Source of the DNA: Celeribacter sp. HF31
GTDB taxonomy: Bacteria > Pseudomonadota > Alphaproteobacteria > Rhodobacterales > Rhodobacteraceae
Length of the DNA: 64,000 nucleotides
Assembly: GCF_011806455.1 (NCBI RefSeq)
Contig: NZ_JAATOT010000008.1
Span: 1 to 64,000 of the forward strand
Direction: 5' to 3'
Below, piece by piece: positions 42,732 through 49,645 of this stretch. A program made the position numbers and the translations under genes. Under the pieces are notes generated by a model. That model did no database searches. It saw only the letters and a program-made list of their open reading frames with translations, and was not told where the DNA came from. Every line of letters begins with the position of its first letter. The first letter of the stretch is position 1.

Positions 42732-43104
42732 TTGAATACTCTTCTGAATACTCTCAACACTCGATATCTCGTAACATTTTGCGAGCATTCATTTATAGCA
42801 CGAGCAGATATTGCGAAATATTCCGATTTATGTGTCACAACCGAACGCGACGTGACGCTAAAGCGCGTCATTTTTCGAGAAATTCTGAATGTTGAAACAA
42901 AACCGTATCAAAACGGGCGCCAAAGGCGCATAATCATCCTATTCCATTGAAGGACAACGTTTGCATAATCCCGGATACGACATTTGCCTGGCGCGGATGT
43001 AGGGGATGCTCTCTGTCCTTGGTGGTCCGTTGTCCATCTCGAAATATCCCGGGATATCTGGAAAGACCTGGGGCGGTTTTGAGGAATTTCGGAAGGGGGG
43101 ACCC
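42732..43104. other. AT-rich divergent intergenic region
   Basis: This 373-bp region separates the small minus-strand gene from the XRE regulator. The segment about 42770-42910 is clearly richer in A+T than its surroundings. Besides the palindrome at 43044 no gene or RNA could be recognised. Confidence 0.5.
43044..43057. promoter_or_regulatory. Perfect 14-bp palindrome, possible XRE autoregulatory operator
   Basis: ATATCCCGGGATAT is perfectly symmetric and its end lies 47 bp upstream of the GTG start of the XRE-type regulator, where a promoter would be expected. Autoregulation would be typical of such genes. Not matched to a known consensus. Confidence 0.5.
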
Positions 43105-43899
43105 GTGCAGCAAGGGGAATTATCTCCCGCGCAGTTGCGCCATATTTTTGGAACCAATTTGAGACAGCTCTCGCGGCGAGCGTCCTCGATTTCGCAGCTT
43201 TGTCGCGATCTCGGCATCAATCGGACCCAGTTCAACCGTTACCTCAAAGGCGAGGCTTTTCCGCGGCCTGACGTGCTTCATAAGATCTGCCAGTATTTCG
43301 ACGTCGATGCACGGATTTTGCTGGAGCCTCTGGACTGTTTGCGGGACCGGGCCAACAAGGAACGCATCTCGCGCGTTCTGTCCTCCTTTCTCTTCGACAT
43401 CGATGCGCTCAAAATCGCGCCCGAGGCCTTTCCCGCGGGGTGTTACCTGCACCACCGCGTCTCCTATTTCGTGCCCGATCACATCAGCACGACGCTTTTG
43501 AAATTCTATTACGACGGCAATGGCAACCTGCGCATTCGGGGCTATATGCCCTATGCCTCCAGCGCGCGGATCGGCCTGCCACGGGCCGCGCAGGCCCGGC
43601 TGTTTCACGGGTTGGTGTTTCGTCAATTGGTGGGATTTGCCTTCATGGTGACGATGGATCAGGTGCCTTTGATGGTGCTGGGCGGCTTTGAGCCGAATTA
43701 CCTTGGCAATCCGAACTTCTATTTCGGCAGTTCGGTCTCGACCCAAGACGTCATCGCACCGTCGCCGATCCTATTGGAGCGCTTGGAGCCAAAGCTCTCC
43801 GTGCTCCTCGCTTCGAGGCACAAGCTCGGTATTCGCGAGCGCAAAATCTATTCGCCACTGGTGCGCGGTTTCTTCGACAAATTCGCGCCCCTCAGATAA
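43105..43899 (+). CDS. XRE-family transcriptional regulator with unknown C-terminal domain
   Basis: Regulator of 264 residues from a GTG start. The GTG at 43105 has GGAAGGGGGGA upstream; an ATG 99 bp earlier lacks a ribosome site and would read through the palindrome. Residues about 12-70 are a helix-turn-helix (SISQLCRDLGINRTQFNRYLKGEAFPRPDVLHKICQYFDV). The C-terminal 170 residues (FVPDHISTTLLKFYYDGNGNLRIRGYMPY and FMVTMDQVPLMVLGGFEPNYLG) look like a sensory or oligomerisation domain that I cannot name. It is convergent with ilvH, sharing a terminator. Confidence 0.8.
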   Translation: MQQGELSPAQLRHIFGTNLRQLSRRASSISQLCRDLGINRTQFNRYLKGEAFPRPDVLHKICQYFDVDARILLEPLDCLRDRANKERISRVLSSFLFDIDALKIAPEAFPAGCYLHHRVSYFVPDHISTTLLKFYYDGNGNLRIRGYMPYASSARIGLPRAAQARLFHGLVFRQLVGFAFMVTMDQVPLMVLGGFEPNYLGNPNFYFGSSVSTQDVIAPSPILLERLEPKLSVLLASRHKLGIRERKIYSPLVRGFFDKFAPLR

Positions 43900-43915
43900 A
43901 TCACGAAGAGAGGCA

Positions 43916-43938
43916 AAAGGGCCCGCGCGGGGCCCTTT
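43916..43938. terminator. Bidirectional terminator between XRE gene and ilvH
   Basis: AAAGGGCCC (43916-43924) and GGGCCCTTT (43930-43938) form a perfect 9-bp stem with a 5-nt loop. TGTTTCTTTTGG follows on the plus strand and TGCCTCTCTTC on the minus strand. Confidence 0.8.
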
Positions 43939-43956
43939 GTTTCTTTTGGTCCGGGG

Positions 43957-44523
43957 TCAGATGTGGCTGCCGCGCGCCAGGGCGGCAACACCCGTGCGGG
44001 CGGTTTCCACCAGACCTAAAGGCCGCATCAGCTCGGCAAAGGCATCGATTTTCTCCGACGTGCCGGTCATCTCGAAAACAAAGCTTTCCAGCGTGCTGTC
44101 CACCACATTGGCCCGGAAAATCTCCGCGAGGCGCAGCGCCTCGATGCGGTTGTTGCCGGTGCCTTCGACCTTGAACAGCGCCAATTCGCGCTCGATCGAG
44201 GGGCCTTCGACGGTCAGGTCGTGAACCTCGTGGACGGGCACGATGCGGCCCACCTGCGCCTTGATCTGTTCGATCACATCGCGGGTGCCGGTGGTCACCA
44301 CGGTGATGCGCGACAGGTGGCTTTGGTGGTTCACTTCGGCCACCGTCAGGCTTTCGATGTTATAGCCGCGGCCCGAAAACAACCCGATGACACGGGCCAG
44401 AACCCCCGCCTCGTTGTCGACCAGAACGGCCAGCGTGTGTTTCTCGATCACTTCGGCGTGGTAGTCGCGAAGGTCATAGGCGGAATGGCTCGTGGAGCCT
44501 TGTTGGATACGTAGGGCGGACAT
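43957..44523 (-). CDS. ilvH: Acetolactate synthase small (regulatory) subunit
   Basis: Regulatory subunit of acetohydroxyacid synthase, 188 residues. The ACT domain (about 27-100) shows HTLAVLVDNEAGVLARVIGLFSGRGYNIESLTVAEV with the valine-binding glycine region. The C-terminal domain includes DLTVEGPSIERELALFKV and VVDSTLESFVFEMTGTSEKIDAF. It lies 11 bp downstream of a small lipoprotein gene that is itself coupled to ilvI, all under the attenuator at 46.6-46.7 kb. Valine feedback is expected. Confidence 0.95.
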   Translation of the reverse strand: MSALRIQQGSTSHSAYDLRDYHAEVIEKHTLAVLVDNEAGVLARVIGLFSGRGYNIESLTVAEVNHQSHLSRITVVTTGTRDVIEQIKAQVGRIVPVHEVHDLTVEGPSIERELALFKVEGTGNNRIEALRLAEIFRANVVDSTLESFVFEMTGTSEKIDAFAELMRPLGLVETARTGVAALARGSHI

Positions 44524-44534
44524 GGCTTTCTCCC

Positions 44535-44834
44535 TTATGACGCACAGTCAAGCGTGGCGTCGAATGTGTTGATCTCACTGCGTTTCGCAAGCGTGCGCAC
44601 AGCACAGCCCGACGCGGTTTCAATGGCGGAGCGGGCGGCCTCTTCGAGCGCGGCGAAATTGAGGCGACCCGTGTGATAATTGCGCGCGACGGCGGTGTCG
44701 CCCGCGACCTCGACCGCAAAGTCGAAGCCACCGGAGGACACCTCAACGGCATCCGGGGACATACAGCCCGCAAGGCCCCAGGTCGCGATCAACGCGGCCA
44801 GGATGTTGCGGAGTGCTTTCCCGACCCGTTTCAT
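44535..44834 (-). CDS. Small lipoprotein between ilvI and ilvH
   Basis: Protein of 99 residues with a lipoprotein signal (RNILAALIATWGLAGC, lipidation at C24). The remainder (VEVSSGGFDFAVEVAGDTAVARNY, then LNFAALEEAARSAIETASGCAVRTL) is a small alpha/beta domain with two cysteines, so a disulfide is possible in the periplasm. The ATG overlaps the ilvI stop (44834), so it is translationally coupled to a cytoplasmic biosynthetic gene, an odd placement. Function unknown; it could use the amino-acid-responsive promoter for an unrelated purpose. Confidence 0.8.
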   Translation of the reverse strand: MKRVGKALRNILAALIATWGLAGCMSPDAVEVSSGGFDFAVEVAGDTAVARNYHTGRLNFAALEEAARSAIETASGCAVRTLAKRSEINTFDATLDCAS

Positions 44835-46582
44835 CAGACCAGCACCGCGCCGTCGGATTTGATCGCGCCTTCGACGGAAGCATCGCCCAACAGCATCTCA
44901 TTGTGCGCCTTGCCCGAGGGGATCATCGGGAAACAGTTTTCGTGCTTCTCGACGAGGCAGTCAAAGATCACCGGACCGTCGTAGTTGATCATCTCCATGA
45001 TCGCATCGTCCAGATCTTTCGGATCGGAACATTGGATGCCCTTGGCGCCAAAGGCTTCGGCCAATTTCACGAAATCGGGCAGGCTCTCGGACCAGGACGA
45101 GGAATAGCGCTCGCCGTGCAGGAGTTGCTGCCACTGACGCACCATGCCGAGGCGTTCGTTGTTCAGGATGAACTGTTTCACCGGCGCGCGATACTGCATT
45201 GCCGTGCCCATTTCCTGCATGTTCATCAGCCAGGAGGCCTCACCCGCGACGTTGATCACGAGGCTCTCAGGATGCGCCAGTTGCACACCGATGGAGGCCG
45301 GGAAACCGTAGCCCATGGTGCCCAGACCACCAGAGGTCATCCAGCGGTTCGGATCCTCGAAGTTCAAAAACTGCGCGGCCCACATCTGGTGCTGGCCGAC
45401 TTCGGTGGTGACGTAGCGGTCCATGCCCTTGGTCAGCGCTTCGAGACGCTCCAGCGCATATTGCGGTTTGATCACCGTTTCGGACGGCTTGTAGGTCAGG
45501 CAGCGAACTTTGCGCCATTCCTCGATCTGTTCCCACCACGCGGAGGTGTCGGCCACCTTGCGGCCACGCGATTTCCAGACCTTGAGCACGTCTTCCAAGA
45601 CATGGCCCACATCGCCGATCACCGGCAGGTCAACGCGAATGATCTTGTTGATCGAGGAGGGGTCGATGTCGACATGCACCTTGGTGGAGTTCGGTGAGAA
45701 ATCCTGAATCCGGCCGGTGATCCGGTCGTCGAACCGCGCGCCGATGTTGATCATCAGATCGCACCCATGCATCGCCATATTGGCCTCATAGAGACCATGC
45801 ATGCCGAGCATGCCCAGCCAGCCTTTGCCCGACGCCGGGTAGGCGCCCAGACCCATCAGGGTCGAGGTGATCGGGAAGCCCGTGGCATCGACCAGCTCGC
45901 GCAGCAACTGCGACGCGCCGGGACCGGAGTTGATCACGCCACCGCCGGTGTAGAACACGGGACGCTCGGCCTTCTCGATGAGCGCGACCAGATCGGTGAT
46001 CTCCTCTATGGAGGCTTTCACGCGCGGTTGATAATGGCTCACCTTGGCTTTCGCGGGGGGCGTATATTCGCCATCGGCGAACTGCACATCTTTCGGCAGG
46101 TCGATCAGAACCGGACCGGGGCGGCCGGAGGTGGCGACGTGGAACGCCTGATGGATCGTCTCCGACAGCTTGTCGGTGTCTTTCACCAGCCAGTTGTGTT
46201 TCGTGCAGGGCCGGGTGATGCCGATGGTGTCGGCCTCCTGAAACCCGTCTGTGCCAATCATGAAGGTCGGCACCTGACCGGAGAACACCACCAGCGGGAT
46301 CGAGTCCAAGAGCGCGTCCGTCAGACCCGTCACCGCATTGGTCGCACCAGGACCCGAGGTCACCAGCGCCACACCGGGCTTGCCGGTCGAGCGCGCATAG
46401 CCTTCGGCGGCGTGGATCGCGGCCTGCTCATGGCGCACCAACACGTGTTTGATGTCGTTCTGCTGGAAAATTTCGTCGTAGACCGGAAGGACAGCGCCCC
46501 CCGGGTAGCCAAATACCGTGTCCACACCCTGATCCTTCAGGGCCTGAACCACCATTTTTGCTCCGGTCATCTGACGTGTCAT
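44834..46582 (-). CDS. ilvI: Acetolactate synthase large (catalytic) subunit
   Basis: ThDP/FAD enzyme of 582 residues making acetolactate and acetohydroxybutyrate for valine, leucine and isoleucine. The N-terminal ThDP-binding domain has VFGYPGGAVLPVYDE with the catalytic Glu region HVLVRHEQAAIHAAEGYAR; the FAD-like middle domain has FYTGGGVINSG; the C-terminal domain has FVSTEVGQHQMWAAQFLN-type sequence and GEASWLMNMQEMGTA for the ThDP/Mg site. The start MTRQMTGAKMVVQAL follows GGAGAG. A leader peptide and terminator lie 41-145 bp upstream. Confidence 0.96.
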   Translation of the reverse strand: MTRQMTGAKMVVQALKDQGVDTVFGYPGGAVLPVYDEIFQQNDIKHVLVRHEQAAIHAAEGYARSTGKPGVALVTSGPGATNAVTGLTDALLDSIPLVVFSGQVPTFMIGTDGFQEADTIGITRPCTKHNWLVKDTDKLSETIHQAFHVATSGRPGPVLIDLPKDVQFADGEYTPPAKAKVSHYQPRVKASIEEITDLVALIEKAERPVFYTGGGVINSGPGASQLLRELVDATGFPITSTLMGLGAYPASGKGWLGMLGMHGLYEANMAMHGCDLMINIGARFDDRITGRIQDFSPNSTKVHVDIDPSSINKIIRVDLPVIGDVGHVLEDVLKVWKSRGRKVADTSAWWEQIEEWRKVRCLTYKPSETVIKPQYALERLEALTKGMDRYVTTEVGQHQMWAAQFLNFEDPNRWMTSGGLGTMGYGFPASIGVQLAHPESLVINVAGEASWLMNMQEMGTAMQYRAPVKQFILNNERLGMVRQWQQLLHGERYSSSWSESLPDFVKLAEAFGAKGIQCSDPKDLDDAIMEMINYDGPVIFDCLVEKHENCFPMIPSGKAHNEMLLGDASVEGAIKSDGAVLV

Positions 46583-46622
46583 GTTTCTCTCCGTCTCACG
46601 CGTCACTTACGTTTTTGGCAAT

Positions 46623-46650
46623 AAAAAAGCCCCCGGTTTCAATCGGGGGC
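46623..46650 (-). terminator. Attenuator terminator of the ilvIH operon
   Basis: On the minus strand GCCCCCG and CGGGGGC form a 7-bp stem (46650-46644 with 46635-46629) with an 8-nt loop, followed by a run of six T (46628-46623). It lies between the leader peptide and ilvI. A second, mutually interfering hairpin, GCGCATGGG/CCCATGCGC (46691-46683 with 46657-46649), overlaps the terminator stem by two bases. Confidence 0.85.
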
Positions 46651-46675
46651 GCATGGGTTCCATTCTGGTTAACCG

Positions 46676-46726
46676 TCACCGGCCCATGCGCGTTTTCCCT
46701 ACGACTACAAGAATAATGCCTGACAT
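46676..46726 (-). CDS. ilvIH leader peptide MSGIILVVVGKTRMGR
   Basis: A 16-codon frame with an AAGGA ribosome site upstream. Codons 4-9 are Ile-Ile-Leu-Val-Val-Val, the products of the pathway. The end of the frame (codons CGC ATG GGC) forms the 5' arm of the hairpin GCGCATGGG/CCCATGCGC. This is the classic layout of a branched-chain-amino-acid attenuator: a ribosome that stalls at the Ile/Leu/Val codons leaves the first hairpin free to form and hinders the terminator. A ribosome that reaches the stop codon covers the 5' arm and allows termination. The peptide itself needs no other function. Confidence 0.9.
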   Translation of the reverse strand: MSGIILVVVGKTRMGR

Positions 46727-46756
46727 GGCTTGGGGTCCTTCATTGCGTGCCGGGAC

Positions 46757-46783
46757 ATTATGTGCACCCGCAGCAGGCGTCAA
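46757..46783 (-). promoter_or_regulatory. Likely promoter of the ilvIH leader
   Basis: On the minus strand TTGACG (46783-46778) and CATAAT (46762-46757) are separated by 15 bp. With the -10 at 46757 transcription would start near 46750, about 24 nt before the leader-peptide ATG. The spacer is short of the 17-bp optimum. Confidence 0.5.
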
Positions 46784-46899
46784 CTGCAAAACCGCTGTTT
46801 CGTGAATAAAATGTCGTGGGGCGGGGTGTGCGCGAAATAATGTTAAAAGTGCTGACCTATTTTCAGGCCAGCCCCCAAATCCTTCAAGCGGCGCAGCCC

Positions 46900-47607
46900 T
46901 CACTCCTGAAGCACAAGCTCCACCCGGCGGTTCTTGGCGCGTCCGGCGTCCGTGGCATTGCTCGTGACCGGCGCCACAGGCCCGTCTTTCTCCAAGTCGT
47001 CGGTCTGGCTGATGTCGAGCACGATGCTGGCCGGGAACGTCATCGCCGTTTGCTGGGCCACCAGAAGCGAGATGATATAGGTGCCACCCTCGGCCTCGCC
47101 GGTGCCGGACCAGTAGAAATAGGTTTCGTCGTCGCCAAGCCGGTTCGACGCGTCCAGATAGGGGGGGTGCCCCCGACGTTGAGGGTCGCCATACCAATAG
47201 AGTTGCCGCACGAAGCGATCGCCACATTCGGCGTCGGATTTGCAGGTGAACACCGGCTCGAATCCGGCCTGCTCAAAAGCCTTCTTGAAATTGCGAAAGA
47301 TCGCCAGAGCCGAGAGGGACCTTTTCTCAGCCCGGTAGGTCAGGGTGGTCGATGTGCCCTCGAACCGCTCCACCGGCGGAAGCTCTTCCCCCGGTGTGAT
47401 CCGCCCGGTGGCGATCATGAATTCCTGACAATCCGAGGTGTGGTCGCCTACAATATCGGTGCCGGGCATGCGCGAAATCAGCGGGTGGTCATGAGCGCCT
47501 TTGACGTCATTTTGCGCCAGAAGAGGCTGCGCGAGGCTGAGACAGAGGGTGGCAGTGGGGGAGAGAGCGGGATCATCGCGCTTGTGCAAAACGACGCGGC
47601 GCGGCAC
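46900..47607 (-). CDS. DUF4892/OmpA-family outer-membrane-associated protein with internally deleted OmpA domain
   Basis: Exported protein of about 235 residues. From a GTG at 47607 the N-terminus MPRRVVLHKRDDPALSPTATLCLSLAQPLLAQ reads as a signal peptide, although it overlaps the start region of the divergent ModE-like gene and the true start is uncertain. Residues about 35-190 resemble DUF4892 (DCQEFMIATGRI, ALAIFRNFKKAFEQAGFEPVFTC, RFVRQLYWYGD). The end APVTSNATDAGRAKNRRVELVL is the last segment of an OmpA peptidoglycan-binding domain, but the about 75 residues that should precede it (the GHTD motif region) are missing: ASIVLDISQTDDLEKDGPVAPV joins the two parts in frame. Cell-wall binding is therefore probably lost. 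Confidence 0.7.
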   Translation of the reverse strand: MPRRVVLHKRDDPALSPTATLCLSLAQPLLAQNDVKGAHDHPLISRMPGTDIVGDHTSDCQEFMIATGRITPGEELPPVERFEGTSTTLTYRAEKRSLSALAIFRNFKKAFEQAGFEPVFTCKSDAECGDRFVRQLYWYGDPQRRGHPPYLDASNRLGDDETYFYWSGTGEAEGGTYIISLLVAQQTAMTFPASIVLDISQTDDLEKDGPVAPVTSNATDAGRAKNRRVELVLQE

Positions 47608-47616
47608 AGTCCCTTT

Positions 47617-48042
47617 ATGCAGGATAGTCAAACACCGCCCGCCCCAGAAATGTCCCCGGACATGTCCCCGGACATACCCGAAGAGTCGCCCCGATCCGCC
47701 GCCCCGATCCGCCTTCGGCTCAGGCTGCATTTCGGCGATCTCTTGATGCTGGGGCCGGGCAAGGCCGATCTGTTGGAGGGCATTCGCGACACCGGCTCCA
47801 TCGCCGCCGCAGGGCGCGGCATGTCGATGAGCTACAAACGTGCCTGGTCTCTGGTCGAGGACATGAACACGGCCTTTCGCGCGCCTTTGGTGCATTCCAG
47901 CCGTGGCGGTGCCCATGGCGGCGGGGCATCTTTGACGGAGATGGGGGAGGTGGTGTTGGCGCATTATCGTCGCCTTGAAGAGATCACCTTGCAGGCCGGA
48001 CAAGACGACATCGCCGCGATTGAGGCGCTTTTGGCGCCGTAA
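47617..48042 (+). CDS. ModE-like winged-helix regulator without molybdate-binding domains
   Basis: Regulator of 141 residues. Residues about 30-140 are the LysR/ModE-type N-terminal winged helix: LRLHFGDLLMLGPGKADLLEGIRDTGSIAAAGRGMSMSYKRAWSLVEDMN, with the recognition segment SYKRAW typical of ModE. There are no TOBE/MopI molybdate-binding domains, so it is a short form. The first 28 residues contain a duplicated MSPD motif and look unstructured. The start codon has no good ribosome site, so a downstream ATG (47653 or 47665) is possible. It is upstream of modA with a palindrome between them, which supports control of modA. Confidence 0.82.
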   Translation: MQDSQTPPAPEMSPDMSPDIPEESPRSAAPIRLRLRLHFGDLLMLGPGKADLLEGIRDTGSIAAAGRGMSMSYKRAWSLVEDMNTAFRAPLVHSSRGGAHGGGASLTEMGEVVLAHYRRLEEITLQAGQDDIAAIEALLAP

Positions 48043-48096
48043 TTCCTCGATGTGTCGGCCGGGAAATAACGCTTGCCTTTGACCCGCTGCCTTGCA

Positions 48097-48116
48097 ATAT
48101 GTTTTGTGAAACATAT
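48097..48116 (+). promoter_or_regulatory. Palindrome upstream of modA, probable ModE-like operator
   Basis: ATATGTTT-TGTG-AAACATAT is a perfect 8-bp inverted repeat with a 4-nt spacer, 22 bp before the modA start. ModE sites elsewhere are AT-rich inverted ATAT elements, so a role for the ModE-like product just upstream is reasonable. Confidence 0.65.
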
Positions 48117-48138
48117 CGAACGAAAATTGGAAACCTTC

Positions 48139-48885
48139 ATGCTTGCTCGTACCCTGGCCGCCGCGCTCTTCGTCGCGCCCGCCACGCTTTACGCCGATCC
48201 GATCACGGTCTTCGCCGCCGCCAGCATGACCAACGCCTTGGGCGAGATCGAAACCGCTTTCGAGGCAGAAACTGGCCATGATTTGGCAATCTCCTACGCG
48301 GGCTCCTCGGCGCTTGCGCGGCAAATTCAACAGGGGGCCCCCGCCGACATCTTCATCTCCGCCAATCCCGGATGGATGGATGTGCTCGAAGAAGACGGTC
48401 TCTTGGCCGAAGGCACGCGGCGCGATTTGGTGACCAATGACCTCGTGCTCATCGCAACAGGCGACGCCGACGCGATGGAGATCGACACCTTGCCCGAGGC
48501 TTTGGGCGATGACCGCCTTGCCATGGCACTGGTCGATGCGGTGCCTGCGGGCCTCTATGGCAAAGCTGCGCTGACGCATCTCGGTCTTTGGGACACTGTC
48601 GCGCCGCAGGTCGCCCAGGCCGACAACGTCCGCGCCGCACTGGCGCTCGTCGCCCTGGGCGAGGCGCCCTACGGGATCGTCTATGCCACGGATGCCGTTG
48701 CCGAAGAGCGTGTCAGCGTCGTCGCCACCTTTCCGGCCGACAGCCACCCGCCCATCGTCTACCCGATGGCCATGATCGCAGGCCACAATGGAGAGACGGC
48801 AGCAGAGTTTATGCGCTATCTGGACGGCGAGACCGCGCGAGAGGCTTTTGCGGGTCAGGGGTTTGGGGTGTCTGCGAGTAACTGA
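48139..48885 (+). CDS. modA: Molybdate ABC transporter substrate-binding protein
   Basis: Periplasmic molybdate/tungstate receptor, 248 residues. Signal peptide MLARTLAAALFVAPATLYA, cleavage before DPITV. The ModA core is complete: VFAAASMTNALGEIETAFEAETG, SYAGSSALARQIQQGAPADIFISANPGWMD and YGIVYATDAVAEERVSVVATFP; oxyanion-binding serines lie in AAASM and AGSSA. The start was placed after the palindrome. No modB or modC follows: a terminator comes 33 bp after the stop, then a gene on the other strand. The permease and ATPase must be elsewhere, or this receptor serves another transporter. Confidence 0.93.
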   Translation: MLARTLAAALFVAPATLYADPITVFAAASMTNALGEIETAFEAETGHDLAISYAGSSALARQIQQGAPADIFISANPGWMDVLEEDGLLAEGTRRDLVTNDLVLIATGDADAMEIDTLPEALGDDRLAMALVDAVPAGLYGKAALTHLGLWDTVAPQVAQADNVRAALALVALGEAPYGIVYATDAVAEERVSVVATFPADSHPPIVYPMAMIAGHNGETAAEFMRYLDGETAREAFAGQGFGVSASN

Positions 48886-48917
48886 GCGCAAAATATTGAT
48901 TTAATTTCGGAATTAAG

Positions 48918-48948
48918 AAAGGGCGCCCCGCTGAGGACGCCCTTTTGT
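48918..48948 (+). terminator. Terminator after modA
   Basis: AAAGGGCG (48918-48925) and CGCCCTTT (48938-48945) form an 8-bp stem with a 12-nt loop, followed by TTTGTG. It also faces the end of the minus-strand YbjN-like gene. Confidence 0.8.
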
Positions 48949-48970
48949 GACATTCAAAGACGCGTTTCGC

Positions 48971-49465
48971 TTATTCGAAATGCTCTTCTGCCTCTTCCAA
49001 AATCACCCGCCACCAATCGAAGGTGTCGTCCAAAGCGACCCGCGTGATGCCACCTTTGAAGGCGAAGGAGTAGTTGATCTCCAGATCGCCGTCGCTGTCG
49101 ACAGAGGCTTTGCCGAAGCGGTAGCTGTTGTTGTAGTCGTTGATCACAGCCGCATCGGTGGAATAGTCGTCACCGTCGAAATAGGCCACGAAGGTGCCGT
49201 TGTTGCAGTCGGTGTGGTTGTCGCAGCCGTAGAAATAGAGCGCGTAGCGCGTGCCGCTGATCCGGCCGCGGAACATCGGGTCGTCTTCGCCATCGGTGTC
49301 GGCCTCGACCGAGCCAAAACCGCTCAGAAGCTCTTCGAAGACATCGAGATCGTCAAAGGTCAAAATCTCCGGCTCGGCGGCGGCGGGCAGGGCGGTGAGG
49401 CCCAGAACGGCGGCGGTGGCCAGAGGGCGCAGGGAATGTGTCAGAGCATTTTTCAGCGACAACAT
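48971..49465 (-). CDS. YbjN-domain exported protein
   Basis: Protein of 164 residues with a Sec signal (MLSLKNALTHSLRPLATAAVLGLTALPAAA, cleavage before EPE). The mature part resembles YbjN-type domains: ILTFDDLDVFEELLSGFG, RISGTRYALYFYGCDNHTDCNNGTFVAYFDG, then AVINDYNNSYRFGKASVDSDGDLEINYSFAFKGGI. Two close cysteines (CDNHTDC) may form a disulfide. The AAAAGGAT ribosome site supports the start. YbjN proteins have been tied to regulation and stress in enterobacteria, but this exported form has no assigned role. Confidence 0.8.
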   Translation of the reverse strand: MLSLKNALTHSLRPLATAAVLGLTALPAAAEPEILTFDDLDVFEELLSGFGSVEADTDGEDDPMFRGRISGTRYALYFYGCDNHTDCNNGTFVAYFDGDDYSTDAAVINDYNNSYRFGKASVDSDGDLEINYSFAFKGGITRVALDDTFDWWRVILEEAEEHFE

Positions 49466-49599
49466 CGGAACATCCTTTTCGTTTCGGAGCGACAAAACCC
49501 CGGTAGTCACAATCGCGAGGACTGTGACCTGAGAGGCGCGTGACGGAAAGGGGTAAAGAAAGACAAATCTTCCCTGTTGTCATTTTTTCGTATGGGTAA

Positions 49600-49628
49600 G
49601 ACCGCCGGAGCTTTGTCCCCCGGCGGTC
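49600..49628 (-). terminator. Hairpin after the alcohol dehydrogenase gene
   Basis: GACCGCCGG (49600-49608) and CCGGCGGTC (49620-49628) form a perfect 9-bp stem, 18 bp after the stop codon. The downstream T content is weak (TTACCC). Confidence 0.6.
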
Positions 49629-49645
49629 GTGGTCTCGGAGGTTGC

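Noticed and set aside
46900-48891. Single 663-residue minus-strand frame spanning modA and the ModE-like gene
   Set aside because: Only the C-terminal third resembles a protein (DUF4892/OmpA). The upstream part is antisense to modA and the ModE-like gene, so the gene was cut at a GTG near 47607.
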